Shown: positions 44,355 through 53,546, counted from the first letter of the stretch. The stretch is 64,000 nt of DNA from Pseudomonas sp. VD-NE ins (GCF_031882575.1 NZ_CP134772.1:2499001-2563000), one strand, 5' to 3'. A program made the numbers and translations. The notes: generated by a model from the letters alone, not told the origin.

Positions 44355-44374
44355 TGGGGGGCGTCTGCACGGGC

Positions 44375-44470
44375 TTCTTCGTGAGCAGGCTCGCTCCCAC
44401 AGTGATTGCGGGTGAACACAAGCTTTGTGAGGTACCCAAAACCCTGTGGGAGCGAGCCCGCTCGCGAAAG
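44375..44470. repeat. inverted REP pair (GAGC-GCTCGCGA class)
   Basis: GTGAGCAGGCTCGCTCCCAC on the left and CCTGTGGGAGCGAGCCCGCT on the right, between the propeller gene and a small convergent gene. Confidence 0.85.
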
Positions 44471-44477
44471 CGCAGTG

Positions 44478-44669
44478 TCAGGCACCGCTGTTTCGACGAC
44501 GTTCAATACCCTCCGGGCCGCCGATGTCCAGCAACCTTCTTTCCACCAGAACATTCTCAAGTGCCTGGCGCTCGACCGGCGCCATTTGGTGCTCACGCTT
44601 TTTCAGCTCCAGCAGAATCGGGCTGGACCAGGTGCGATAGGTCTGTTCGATGCTGCGACGCGACGTCAT
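44478..44669 (-). CDS. small charged hypothetical protein
   Basis: 63 residues from ATG 44669 (MTSRRSIEQTYRTWSSPILL), with AAGGAGAGACTG upstream, a strong start. Helical and charged (ELKKREHQMAPVERQALENV). No family recognised. The ribosome site and size suggest a real gene; its C-terminus runs to within a few bases of the REP pair. Confidence 0.55.
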   Translation of the reverse strand: MTSRRSIEQTYRTWSSPILLELKKREHQMAPVERQALENVLVERRLLDIGGPEGIERRRNSGA

Positions 44670-44772
44670 CAGTCTCTCCTTGATCAAGAGCCGGTGTTGC
44701 GGGCAGGGGCTCTGTCCGATGAGGTATTAACGTTAGTCGAGAAAGCCAAGACGCGCGAATCCACACGCCGGA

Positions 44773-44802
44773 TGTAGGAGCAGCCTGCGGCAGCTCCTAC
44801 AG
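44773..44802. repeat. single REP hairpin (GTAGGAGC class)
   Basis: TGTAGGAGCAGCCTGCGGCA followed by GCTCCTACAG forms one compact hairpin, then a run of nine G. It lies just after the deaminase stop codon and may terminate or stabilise its transcript. Confidence 0.75.
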
Positions 44803-44815
44803 GGGGGGGGCGAGG

Positions 44816-46204
44816 TCAATCGTCAACGTTCATCAGTTGTTGGACGCCTTCCCACGCCTCGGCGCGCATGCGTTCGATATCCAGACCCGGAATCACGCCG
44901 TTATCAACGACCACGCGGCCGCTGACCAGACTGTATTTCACCGTGATCGGCTCACCGGCAACCACTGGCGCGACGGCGCTGTCGTGGAAACCATAGAACC
45001 GTGGATGGTCGAGGCTGTAGATCACCAGATCCGTCGCCTGACCGACTTCAAGTGTGCCAACGGCGCCGAGGCCCAGCACTTGCGCGCCGCCCGCTGTGCC
45101 CCAGTGAATGACATCTTCAGCGGTGGTCGCCGAGGCGCCTTGTTCCGCCCGGTGAATCAGCCATGCGGTATTGGCTTCGCCGACCATGCTTCCGGACTCG
45201 TTCGAGGCTACGCCATCCACCCCCAGGGAAATCGGCACGCCAGCCTCGTACATCTGCGGCACCGGCGCGACGCCGCTGCCCAGTCGGGCGTTGCTCACCG
45301 GGCAATGGGAGATACCCGTTCCAGTCTGCGCGAGCATGCGGATTTCGCCGGGTTGCAGGTGTACGGCGTGGGCGAACCAGACGTCGGGGCCGAGCCATTC
45401 GTGCTCGGCGACGAATTCCACGGGCAGGCAGTTGTATTTTTCCCGGCAGAAACTCACGTAGTTCTGCGTTTCCGACAGGTGTGTGTGCAAGCGCAAACCG
45501 AGGCCACGGGCGGTGTGGGCCAGTTCGCGCAGCAGCGTCGGCGGCAGCGAAAAAGTCGGCGTGGTCGGGGCGACAACCACGCGGCGCATCGCGTCCGGAG
45601 TGTCCTGGTGATACAGCGATTTCAGCCGCTCGATGTCGCCGACCATCTGCTCGAGGCTTTCCGGTTGCAGCGCGGTTTTCGAGAAGCCCGGATGCGCGCT
45701 CGCTGACTCCAGTGCGCCGCCACGGCACAGGACAAAGCGCAGGCCGAATTCATCGGCCATGTCGAACAGCAAATCACCGGTCTCGGTGCTGCCGTGAGCG
45801 TGGTAGAGGTAATGGTGATCGGCGCAGGTGGTGACGCCGGACAGCAGCAACTCGACCATGCCCAAACGCGCAGCGATCCGCGCCAGTTTCGGAGTAAAGC
45901 GGTTGAGGCGCGGGTAGGGCACGCTCGCCAGCCAGCCTTGCAGATCCTGATTCAGTCCTTCGGGCACGGCTTTGAGCAGGTTCTGGAACAGATGGTGGTG
46001 AGTGTTGATCCAGCCCGGATAGACCACGCAATTGCGTGCGTCGATCACCCGTTCGCCGGGTTGCGCTTGCAGGTCGGCGGCCATTTCGGCAATGCGACCG
46101 TTGACCACGCGGATGTCCACGGCGCCGGCCCGCGCACGAGGGCCACGCAGGCCGGTCATCACCGCGACCGGGTTTTTGATCAGGATGTTCTGAAGTTGAG
46201 TCAT
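44816..46204 (-). CDS. 8-oxoguanine deaminase-like amidohydrolase
   Basis: 462 residues from ATG 46204, with GGAGCTGCCC upstream; the open frame beyond is not coding. Metal-site motifs of the AtzB/TrzA-type amidohydrolase superfamily are PGWINTHHHLFQ, LHTHLSETQNY, WFAHAVHLQP and SLGVDGVASNE. RLGSGVAPVPQMYEAGVPIS is the typical segment for this group. The best-known close relative in Pseudomonas is PA0142, which deaminates 8-oxoguanine to urate. It is 13 bp after the nucleobase permease gene, which supports a purine or related N-heterocycle substrate. Confidence 0.8.
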   Translation of the reverse strand: MTQLQNILIKNPVAVMTGLRGPRARAGAVDIRVVNGRIAEMAADLQAQPGERVIDARNCVVYPGWINTHHHLFQNLLKAVPEGLNQDLQGWLASVPYPRLNRFTPKLARIAARLGMVELLLSGVTTCADHHYLYHAHGSTETGDLLFDMADEFGLRFVLCRGGALESASAHPGFSKTALQPESLEQMVGDIERLKSLYHQDTPDAMRRVVVAPTTPTFSLPPTLLRELAHTARGLGLRLHTHLSETQNYVSFCREKYNCLPVEFVAEHEWLGPDVWFAHAVHLQPGEIRMLAQTGTGISHCPVSNARLGSGVAPVPQMYEAGVPISLGVDGVASNESGSMVGEANTAWLIHRAEQGASATTAEDVIHWGTAGGAQVLGLGAVGTLEVGQATDLVIYSLDHPRFYGFHDSAVAPVVAGEPITVKYSLVSGRVVVDNGVIPGLDIERMRAEAWEGVQQLMNVDD

Positions 46205-46217
46205 GGGCAGCTCCAAA

Positions 46218-47585
46218 CTAAAGGATGTGCGAGGCGGATTTGCTGGCGGTGGTTTGCGCCACGCTGACGCCATTCAGCGCGGCGTTGAGCAGTACCGACA
46301 CCAGGCAAGCGATGACCACGCTGCTGTGCAGGAACGGCTGCGACCACTCGGGAAGTTGCTTGAACAAGGTGGGGGCGAGCACCGGTACCAGCGCGGCGGC
46401 GATGGTGAAACCGACGATCAGTACGTTGTAGCGATTGCGCTCGTAATCGACTTTGGCGAGGGTCTGAATGCCCGCCGCCGCGACCACGCCGAACATCGCA
46501 ATGCCGGCACCACCGAGGGCGGCAGTCGGCATCGAAGCGATGATCGCGCCGGCCTTCGGCACGAGGGCAATCGAGCACATCAGCAAACCGCTGACCGCGA
46601 CCACCCAACGGCTGCGCACGCCGGTCAGGATCACCAGGCCGACGTTTTCCATGAAGGCGATAAACGGAAATGCGGCGAACATCCCGGCGATGGTGCTGGC
46701 CAGACCATTGGCGCGCAGACCGTTGATGACCTGCTTGTCTTCCACCGGTTTTTCGACGATGTCGCCGATGGCCACGAACAGCCCCATCGACTCGACCATC
46801 TGCACGATCATCACCACCACCATGGTCGCGATAGGGATCAGGCTGAAGGTCGGCAGACCGAAATAGAACGGATAGGGAACGGTCAGCCACGGCGCCTCTT
46901 CGACGCTGTGAAAGTTGCCCATGCCGAGACCGTAGGCCAGACCGGCACCGATCAGCATGCCGATCAACACCGCCATGTTACGTAGCAGCGGGCTGCCATA
47001 ACGGTTGACCAACAGAATCGTGAGTAACACCACCACCGCCACACCGAGAAACGCCGGCGCGCCGAAGTTGCTCGCGTTGCGCCCGCCACCGACCCATTCA
47101 TAGGCAATCGGGAACAGCTGCAAACCGATCACCGTGACGATGCAACCGGTCACCACCGGCGGAAAAAATCGCCGCAATCGACCCACGAACGGCGCCATCA
47201 GCATGGTGAACAACCCGGCTCCGATCACCGCCCCGCAGACTCCGGCAAAGCCCACCTCCGGGTTGCTGCCGATGGCGATCACCGGGCCGACGCTACTGAA
47301 CGCCACGCCTTGCAGAATTGGCAGGCGCACGCCGAATTTCCAGAAACCAACGGTTTGCAACAGGGTGGCGATGCCCGAGCAGAACAGCGTGGTGCTGATC
47401 AGCACCACCGTGTCGGCATGGGACATTTTCAAGGCACTGGCGACAATCAACGGCACGGCGATGGCGCCGATGTACGAGACGGCCATGTGCTGCAGGCCGA
47501 GGGTGAGCATCTGTCGCACCGGCAAGATGCGGTCGACGGGATGCACGGTGGCGGCGGATTGCGTTGGAGATGTGGCTGACGACAT
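46218..47585 (-). CDS. NCS2-family nucleobase:cation symporter
   Basis: 455 residues, about 14 membrane helices. Family segments include QHMAVSYIGAIAVPLIVASA, ILQGVAFSSVGPVIAIGSNP, FFPPVVTGCIVTVIGLQLFP (substrate-side motif), and ENVGLVILTGVRSRWVVAVS (the Gln/Glu-x-Gly region). It probably imports xanthine, urate or guanine-like purines with protons. It shares a transcript with the downstream 8-oxoguanine deaminase-like gene. An REP pair lies behind its promoter. Confidence 0.88.
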   Translation of the reverse strand: MSSATSPTQSAATVHPVDRILPVRQMLTLGLQHMAVSYIGAIAVPLIVASALKMSHADTVVLISTTLFCSGIATLLQTVGFWKFGVRLPILQGVAFSSVGPVIAIGSNPEVGFAGVCGAVIGAGLFTMLMAPFVGRLRRFFPPVVTGCIVTVIGLQLFPIAYEWVGGGRNASNFGAPAFLGVAVVVLLTILLVNRYGSPLLRNMAVLIGMLIGAGLAYGLGMGNFHSVEEAPWLTVPYPFYFGLPTFSLIPIATMVVVMIVQMVESMGLFVAIGDIVEKPVEDKQVINGLRANGLASTIAGMFAAFPFIAFMENVGLVILTGVRSRWVVAVSGLLMCSIALVPKAGAIIASMPTAALGGAGIAMFGVVAAAGIQTLAKVDYERNRYNVLIVGFTIAAALVPVLAPTLFKQLPEWSQPFLHSSVVIACLVSVLLNAALNGVSVAQTTASKSASHIL

Positions 47586-47664
47586 GGGGAAACACCTCTG
47601 GCTGTTTTTATGCGGTAGAGAGGGGTATTCGTCTGATGCCGCTTATCTCAAGAACACAGTGGAA

Positions 47665-47759
47665 CCCTGTGGGAGCTGGCTTGCCAGCGATGGCGATTTA
47701 GCAGTCACCATTTTTATAAACTGACAGTCCGCTATCGCTGGCAAGCCAGCTCCCACAGG
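47665..47759. repeat. inverted REP pair (GCTGGCTTGCCAGC class)
   Basis: CCTGTGGGAGCTGGCTTGCC and the complement GCAAGCCAGCTCCCACAG flank about 50 bp between the permease start and the GTPase stop. Confidence 0.9.
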
Positions 47760-47835
47760 TGTTGTGTTGTTCACAAGAATTGGCATCAGTCATTCGTGCT
47801 GCGAAGCCGCCATCCACCGGCTCCGATGCCTTGTT

Positions 47836-48891
47836 TCAGCCTGCCAGGCAGGCGGCGAAGCCTTGGTTCAGCGCCGCGCGATCCAGGTCGCGGCCGATGA
47901 ACACGATCTTGCTCGAGCGCGGCTCCGTGCCCCACGTGGTCGAGGCGCGGAATTCCACCAGGCTGTGCACGCCTTGCAGCACGTAGCGCTGGTCTTCGTT
48001 GGCGACGGCGAGCACGCCTTTCATGCGGTACAGGTTGTCGGCCTGGGAGGAACGCAGTTCGCTGATCCAGCGATGGAACGCCATCAGGTTGACCGCGCCG
48101 TCCACGGCGATGCCTACCGATGACACGCTTGGGTCGTGTTGGTGATCCTGCTCTTCAATAGAGTGCTCAGCGTGATGGTCGTGATCATGGTGGTCGTGCT
48201 GTTCAGCACCGATTTCCATCAGCTTCTGCGTGCATTCAAACGCGCCGATGCCGAGAATTTTCGTCAGGTCTATTTGCGCATGGGTCGAGGTCACCAGATC
48301 CGCCGTGGCGTTCAAGCCACGGATCTTGCCGCGCAAAATTTCCACCTCGTTGCTGCTGACCAGATCGACCTTGTTGATGACGATCCGGTCGGCGCAAACG
48401 ATCTGATCCACCGCCTGATTGTCGACGCCATCGAGTTGCAGATCCTCCAGATGCTGGGCGATGTGTTTGGCGTCGACCATGGTTACGATCGCGTCGAGTT
48501 CGACTTCTTCGGCGATCGGGTCATTGATGAAGAAGCTCTGCGCCACTGGATACGGATCGGCCAGGCCACTGGTCTCGATGAGGATGTGATCGAGGCGCAC
48601 CGGCCGCGCCACCAGTTCGCGGACGATGCGCACCAGGTCCTCGCGAACCTCGGCGGTGCAGCACACGCAACCGTTGACCATCTCGTAGATCTCTTCGGTC
48701 TCGGAACTGAGGACGAGGTCGCCGTCGATGCCGACTTCACCGAACTCGTTTTCGATCACGGCGATTTTGCGGCCGTGGTTTTCCTTGAGGATGTAATTGA
48801 GCAGGGTGGTTTTACCCGCGCCGAGGAAACCGGTGAGGATGGTCACGGGGATTTTGGTGTTGCGGGTTGGGGCGTTGAATGGGGTGTTCAT
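47836..48891 (-). CDS. COG0523 GTP-dependent metal-insertion protein (CobW/YjiA/ZNG1-like)
   Basis: 351 residues. P-loop GFLGAGKTTLLN (residues 21-32), the family CxCC motif in MVNGCVCCTAEV, ETSGLADP (Walker B side), and NKVDLV for guanine recognition. A His/Asp-rich stretch (EQHDHHDHDHHAEH, then HQHDPS) likely binds zinc or another metal. The C-terminal CobW_C domain begins around NLMAFHRWISELRSSQ. Such GTPases deliver metals to client enzymes. It lies next to a set of metal-dependent hydrolases and could serve them; this is inference. Confidence 0.9.
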   Translation of the reverse strand: MNTPFNAPTRNTKIPVTILTGFLGAGKTTLLNYILKENHGRKIAVIENEFGEVGIDGDLVLSSETEEIYEMVNGCVCCTAEVREDLVRIVRELVARPVRLDHILIETSGLADPYPVAQSFFINDPIAEEVELDAIVTMVDAKHIAQHLEDLQLDGVDNQAVDQIVCADRIVINKVDLVSSNEVEILRGKIRGLNATADLVTSTHAQIDLTKILGIGAFECTQKLMEIGAEQHDHHDHDHHAEHSIEEQDHQHDPSVSSVGIAVDGAVNLMAFHRWISELRSSQADNLYRMKGVLAVANEDQRYVLQGVHSLVEFRASTTWGTEPRSSKIVFIGRDLDRAALNQGFAACLAG

Positions 48892-48946
48892 GGTGAGGCT
48901 CCTTTGATTGACCGGTGCACACTGAATTCGGGTGATGCTGCTTCAT

Positions 48947-49038
48947 TGTGGGAGCGAGCTTGCTCGCGAATGCGGTGTGTCAGTCCGCGGTGATAGCGAC
49001 TGTTCCACCGCATTCGCGAGCAGGCTCGCTCCCACAGG
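48947..49038. repeat. inverted REP pair overlapping the ubiX-like 3' end
   Basis: TGTGGGAGCGAGCTTGCTCG and the complement CGAGCAGGCTCGCTCCCACA. The right arm and the interior are read as the last codons of the flavin prenyltransferase gene. Confidence 0.9.
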
Positions 49039-49609
49039 GATTTGGGTGTTCTCTCCAGCGGGTGGCGACGCCGGCATCGAGGCCAAAAAGATCGAGCACG
49101 CGACCAAGGCTGTGGTCGACCATTTGCGCCAGATTCTCCGGGCGGGCGTAGAAGGCTGGCACCGGTGGCGCGATAATCCCGCCCATCTCGGTAACGGCGG
49201 TCATGTTGCGCAGGTGGGCGAGGGTCAGCGGCGTTTCGCGGGCCATCAACACCAGCGTGCGGCGTTCCTTGAGGGTGACGTCGGCGGCACGGCCAATCAG
49301 CCCCGAGGACGTGCCGGTGGCAATCTCCGCCAACGTCCGCATAGAACACGGCGCGACGACCATGCCGAGGCAGCGAAACGAACCGCTGGCAATCCCGGCA
49401 GCGACGTCATCGGCGCGGTGGTAATGACTGGCCAGCGCAGTGACGTCGGCCAGTTTGTAGTCGGTCTCGTGGGCCATGGTCAGCAGCGCGGCACGGCTGA
49501 TGATCAGGTGGCTTTCGATGTCGAGTTCGGCGAGCAATTGCAGGAGTCGTACGCCATAGATGAAGCCGGACGCACCGCTGATGCCGACCACCATTCGTTG
49601 CCGGTTCAT
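48980..49609 (-). CDS. UbiX-family flavin prenyltransferase
   Basis: 209 residues. FMN/prenyl-site motifs are VVGISGASGFIYGVRLLQLL, LGMVVAPCSMRTLAEIATGT, RTLVLMARETPLTLAHLRNM, and APPVPAFYARPENLAQMVDH. By family knowledge it makes prenylated FMN, the cofactor of UbiD-type decarboxylases. The UbiD gene lies directly upstream with a 4-bp overlap, so it is a dedicated cofactor supplier. The last about 20 residues (NPCGSEPARECGGTVAITAD) are translated from the REP element, so the gene's normal end was probably lost and replaced. Confidence 0.88.
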   Translation of the reverse strand: MNRQRMVVGISGASGFIYGVRLLQLLAELDIESHLIISRAALLTMAHETDYKLADVTALASHYHRADDVAAGIASGSFRCLGMVVAPCSMRTLAEIATGTSSGLIGRAADVTLKERRTLVLMARETPLTLAHLRNMTAVTEMGGIIAPPVPAFYARPENLAQMVDHSLGRVLDLFGLDAGVATRWREHPNPCGSEPARECGGTVAITAD

Positions 49610-50991
49610 GATTCAAGTCCTTTGAGCAGAACCCGCGCGCGTTCGAGTACCTCTTGATCGAGCTGCGCCTTGATCCCGTCAAACCCGGAACCGCGAGTCG
49701 CATCCAGGCCCATCCGCGAAGTCGTGCCGTTGACCGACGACGAAGGATCGAGCGGACTGCCCGGCAAGCCATCGATGGTGAAAATATCTAGATGCGGCTG
49801 GAAGTGCGTGGCCAGCGCCCACAACACTTGGCTGTCATCGCTGATGTCGATATCGCTGTCCACCGCGATCACGGTTTTCAGGTACGGATCCCAGCCGAGC
49901 AAGGCCAGCATGATCTGCCGCGCCTCGCCGTCGCGACTCTGATCCAGCGCCACGTAGCAGTGAAAATGCGTGCCGGAATTCGGGTAATGCACGGCGGTGA
50001 CGGAGGGGAAACGTGCCTTGAGTTTTTCGCTCATCTCGGCTTCGCGGGGTAGACGGGCGAGGGTCAGGTGTTCAGCGTAGCGGCCGCCCATAACGTCGAC
50101 CAGCCAGGCGTCTTTGCGTTTTAACAGGGTGTCGACCCGCAGCACGTTGTTGGTCGAACGATCCGAGGAATAACCGCTGAATTCACCGAACGGACCTTCT
50201 TCGGCATAAGCGGCCGGGTCGATGGCGCCTTCCAGCACGAACTCGGCATAGGCCGGGACACCGATGCCGTAGCGCGGGGTTTTCACCAGCTCCAGCGGCG
50301 CGCCGAACAGGCCGCCAGCCACAGCGCGCTCATCGCTGCCGTAGGGCAAACGTGCAGCCGCGGCGAGCATGAATAACGGATGCGCACCGACGACCATCGC
50401 CACGCGCAGTTCTTCGCCGCGCTCGCGGGCTGTCTGCAGCATCCGCCACAAGTGCCCACGTGAGTGCAGACTGGTCGCGAGCGCTTGGCGGGCGTGGCGC
50501 ATCGAGCGGTGATAGCTCATGTTGGCAATGCCGGTTACCGGGTCTTCGGCAACGATGATCGCGTTGGTGATGTACGGCCCGCGATCGCTGGCGAAATGCT
50601 TGAGCATCGGCAGCAGCGCCAGATCCAGCGCTTCGCCTTCGAAGACCTCATCGAGGATCGGTCCGCTTTCTACATAACGCGGAGCGATGGGCTGGTTGGC
50701 GCGGGTTTGAAAGGTTTCGTGTAACTGCGCAGGCGTTACGCCGAACAGCCGGGCGATGCGGGTTCTGGAGGCAAACAGATTGGTCGCCACCGGCATGCCG
50801 AGGCTGCCGACGTTTTCGCAGATCAGCAGTGGATCGCGGCCCTGGGCGGCGAGGGTGTCGACCAGGGCGGTGACGTCCTGATCGGCGGAAATCGGGTGGG
50901 TGAGGGTCAGCACATCGTCCGGGTACTCACGGCGATAGGCGTCGATAAACACGTGAAAGTCCTGAGAATCGCCGAGCGTCGAACGGGTCAT
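49606..50991 (-). CDS. UbiD-family prenyl-FMN-dependent decarboxylase
   Basis: 461 residues from ATG 50991 with CGAGGTGACACC upstream. UbiD-type segments include NLFASRTRIARLFGV, ALLPMLKHFASDRGPYITNA, NMSYHRSMRHARQALATSLH, VVGAHPLFMLAAAARLPYG (with the conserved acidic triad region EFVLEGAIDPAAYAEEGPFG), and AVDSDIDISDDSQVLWALAT. It (de)carboxylates an aromatic or unsaturated acid. Known relatives act on vanillate, gallate, cinnamates and heteroaromatic acids; the actual substrate here is open. It is grouped with UbiX and two amidohydrolases, suggesting a short degradation pathway. Confidence 0.9.
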   Translation of the reverse strand: MTRSTLGDSQDFHVFIDAYRREYPDDVLTLTHPISADQDVTALVDTLAAQGRDPLLICENVGSLGMPVATNLFASRTRIARLFGVTPAQLHETFQTRANQPIAPRYVESGPILDEVFEGEALDLALLPMLKHFASDRGPYITNAIIVAEDPVTGIANMSYHRSMRHARQALATSLHSRGHLWRMLQTARERGEELRVAMVVGAHPLFMLAAAARLPYGSDERAVAGGLFGAPLELVKTPRYGIGVPAYAEFVLEGAIDPAAYAEEGPFGEFSGYSSDRSTNNVLRVDTLLKRKDAWLVDVMGGRYAEHLTLARLPREAEMSEKLKARFPSVTAVHYPNSGTHFHCYVALDQSRDGEARQIMLALLGWDPYLKTVIAVDSDIDISDDSQVLWALATHFQPHLDIFTIDGLPGSPLDPSSSVNGTTSRMGLDATRGSGFDGIKAQLDQEVLERARVLLKGLES

Positions 50992-51127
50992 GGTGTCACC
51001 TCGTAAAAAGCAGGCACGCAGGGGTGAGAGGGCGTTCGCGCGGCCAGCCGTTGGCCTGCCGGTCGAACGAGCGCCGGGTCATCTTCGTGCCTGTAAAGTC
51101 GCTGTGCTTTTAAATCCTGGCAACGAA

Positions 51128-51222
51128 CCCTGTGGGAGCGAGCTTGCTCGCGAAGGCATTGGTTCAGTCACCATCGTTGTTGAATGACACACCGCATTCG
51201 CGAGCAAGCTCGCTCCCACAGG
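51128..51222. repeat. inverted REP pair (GAGC-GCTCGCGA class)
   Basis: CCTGTGGGAGCGAGCTTGCT and the complement AGCAAGCTCGCTCCCACAGG, between the UbiD start and the first amidohydrolase stop. Confidence 0.9.
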
Positions 51223-51234
51223 TTATGTGTGTGG

Positions 51235-52140
51235 CTACAGGTATGTGGTGGTCAGACGAATGTCGGCCTCGACCAGATCCTTGGGCGGTGGCGTCGGTTC
51301 GATCCCGCACAACCGGGCGATGTTGTTGCCCAGGTAGTCTTCGAGATGATCCTCATCGATGCCCAGACCTTGCGGTGCCGGTGAGCACAACACCTCCAGT
51401 TCGCGCAGCCACATCCCCGGCTCGTTCGGCGGCGAATCCGTGCCGAACACAATCTTGTTGCGCGGCAGTTCCTTGGCGAATTCGACGATCCGCGACTGGA
51501 AGCACCAGCCCGATTCGCAGTAAACGTTCGGCGTGTCCATGGCCATCCAGAACGCTTCGAATGAGTAGTTGCCGCCGGTCTGGATGCCGAAGTGGCCGAT
51601 GATGAAATTGACCATCGGGAATTCGCGGATGATCGGGTAGAACATCGTCGGAATCGTGTACGGGCCGTCGCCGGTGTGGATCAGCACGACGATGTTGTAC
51701 TTGGCGCAGACCTTCATCGCCGGGCGCAACCAGTCGAGTGCGCGATCCGGGCGATAGCCGTGCATGTTGGCGTGCAGCTTGAGCATCTTGAAACCGTATT
51801 CCTTGATGTGGAATTCCAGCTCCGCCGCACCGTTTTCCGGTCCCCAGCGCGGGTTGAAGTTGAAGTTGCCGATAAAGCGATCCGGGTATTTCACGCAGAG
51901 TTCGGCGACGTAGGACATGTAGTCACGCACGCCCTCGCGGCCCCGGCGGTTGCCGTCGCGATAACCGGTGTTGCCCGGTGGCGGCTGGATGAAACCCATG
52001 TCGATACGGCGCGGTTTGCCGTTGATCATGTACGGGCCGTCCATCAACTTGAGCATGCGCTCGCCGGTGAACGGTTCGCCTGTGTGACGCCAGGCCTCGT
52101 CGACCAGGTTGGTGGGGTGCAGATGGGTGTCGATGATCAT
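51235..52140 (-). CDS. amidohydrolase-2 family metal-dependent hydrolase/decarboxylase, paralogue A
   Basis: 301 residues. MIIDTHLHPTNLVDEAW gives the HxH motif at residues 5-7. MLKLHANMHGYRPDRALDWL, VVLIHTGDGPYTIPTMF and VNFIIGHFGIQTGG supply further His ligands, and IVFGTDSPPNEPGMWLREL the catalytic Asp. This is the ACMSD/OHCU-decarboxylase-like TIM-barrel family (PF04909). Close paralogue of the upstream gene, only 4 bp away. With UbiD nearby, it may open a ring or remove a carboxyl group; substrate unknown. Confidence 0.85.
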   Translation of the reverse strand: MIIDTHLHPTNLVDEAWRHTGEPFTGERMLKLMDGPYMINGKPRRIDMGFIQPPPGNTGYRDGNRRGREGVRDYMSYVAELCVKYPDRFIGNFNFNPRWGPENGAAELEFHIKEYGFKMLKLHANMHGYRPDRALDWLRPAMKVCAKYNIVVLIHTGDGPYTIPTMFYPIIREFPMVNFIIGHFGIQTGGNYSFEAFWMAMDTPNVYCESGWCFQSRIVEFAKELPRNKIVFGTDSPPNEPGMWLRELEVLCSPAPQGLGIDEDHLEDYLGNNIARLCGIEPTPPPKDLVEADIRLTTTYL

Positions 52141-52144
52141 CGGT

Positions 52145-53074
52145 TCAGCTCCTGGCCAGTTGAGTAGTGACGGGATGCTTGAGTTGCGCCTCTGCTTCGG
52201 AAACGGAACGCGGTGGCGGGGTCGGTTCGAGGCCGATCATCCGCGCGGTGTTGTTGCCCAGGTACTCTTCGAGGGTGTCCTCGTCGAGGTTCAGGCCTTG
52301 CGGCGGTTCGTGGCAGAGCACTTCGAGCAGGCGCAGCCACATGCCCGGTTCGTTCGGTGGCGTGTCGGTGCCGAAGAGGATCTTGTGCGTCGGCAAGACC
52401 TTGGCGAATTCGACGATCCGCGATTGCAGGCACCAGCCGGATTCGCAGTAGACGTTGGGCAATTCCATCGCCCATTGCATCGGTTCGAACACATAGACGC
52501 CGCCGGTCTGCACGCCGAAGTGGGCCATGATGAAATTGACGTTGGGGAACTCCTTGATCATCGGCACCCATTCCGAAGGGATGCTGTACGGCCCGTCACC
52601 GGTGTGCAGCTTGACCGGAATGCCCAGTTCGGCACATTTCTCGAAGCATGGGCGAACCCAGTCGAGGGCTCGGTCAGGACGGTAGGCGTGCATGTTGGCC
52701 TGCATCTGCACCATGCCGAAACCGTGTTCCTTGACGTAACGCTCGATCGCCTCGACGCCGTTTTCCACGCCGCAGCGCGGGTTGTAGACGAAGCAGCCGA
52801 TGAAACGATCCGGGTAGGTCTGGACCATTTTCAGGGTGTAGGCCATGTAGGCGTCGATGGATTCGCGGCCGCTGAGGTCGCCGTCGGTCCAGGTGTAAAT
52901 CGTGTTGCCCTGCGGCGGCTGGATGAAGGCTTTGTCGATACGGCGCGGCTTGCCGTTGACCATGTACGGGCCATCCATCATCTCCAGCAGACGCTCGCCG
53001 GTGAACGGGTCACCGTCATGCCTCCAGGCGAGGTCCACGAGATCCGTGGGATAGCAGCTGATATCGATGATCAT
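52145..53074 (-). CDS. amidohydrolase-2 family metal-dependent hydrolase/decarboxylase, paralogue B
   Basis: 309 residues from ATG 53074, with CAGGAGATCGACTGCA upstream; codons before it are read-through of the intergenic region. Same fold motifs as paralogue A, for example GMVQMQANMHAYRPDRALDW, VKLHTGDGPYSIPSEW, VNFIMAHFGVQTGGVYVF and ILFGTDTPPNEPGMWLRLLE. However, the N-terminal HxH site reads IDISCYPTDLVDLAW: both metal-ligand His residues are replaced (S and Y). Paralogue B is therefore either a non-catalytic partner of A or uses a different metal site. The pair may form a hetero-oligomer. It is probably the first gene of the unit. Confidence 0.82.
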   Translation of the reverse strand: MIIDISCYPTDLVDLAWRHDGDPFTGERLLEMMDGPYMVNGKPRRIDKAFIQPPQGNTIYTWTDGDLSGRESIDAYMAYTLKMVQTYPDRFIGCFVYNPRCGVENGVEAIERYVKEHGFGMVQMQANMHAYRPDRALDWVRPCFEKCAELGIPVKLHTGDGPYSIPSEWVPMIKEFPNVNFIMAHFGVQTGGVYVFEPMQWAMELPNVYCESGWCLQSRIVEFAKVLPTHKILFGTDTPPNEPGMWLRLLEVLCHEPPQGLNLDEDTLEEYLGNNTARMIGLEPTPPPRSVSEAEAQLKHPVTTQLARS

Positions 53075-53298
53075 TGCAGTCGATCTCCTGATAGCGGGGA
53101 AGGGAGCCTTGCGGCTCTCGGCATCCACGTCCCGGGCAATCGGCCGTTGCTATGCGCAGGATTCGCGCATTCCCTCGCCTGTTCGCATCCGGCCCGGGTG
53201 GGTGGTTGCTGAGGGCGAGTATTGGAAAGGGGTGCGGGGTTCGTACAATATTAATTGGGCGGGGTGGTGATACTTGGGCGATATGGGCAGATCAAGAG

Positions 53299-53546
53299 CT
53301 ACCCTCACCCCAGCCCTCTCCCGGAGGGAGAGGGGGCCGACCGAGGTGTCTTTCGCGATGCATCGACCTGAAAGACAGAGTCGATTATGGATTCGGCGAG
53401 GCTGGTTCATGTCGACGATTTTCTGCAGCATCCCTCTTTCAGATCGAGTTGATTATGGATTCAAAGCAGTAGGTGCACGTCGGTGTAACTCGTCAATATC
53501 CCACGGTCAGTCCCCTCTACCTTTGGGAGAGGGCTAGGGTGAGGGC
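53299..53546. repeat. REP-like hairpins flanking short direct repeats
   Basis: CCCTCACCCCAGCCCTCTCC at 53302 and CTTTGGGAGAGGGCTAGGGT near 53521 belong to the same CCCTCTCCC class as the array at 2800-3183. Between them GAGTCGATTATGGATTC and GAGTTGATTATGGATTC form a direct repeat 66 bp apart. The gap 53075-53533 holds no gene I can support. Confidence 0.7.
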
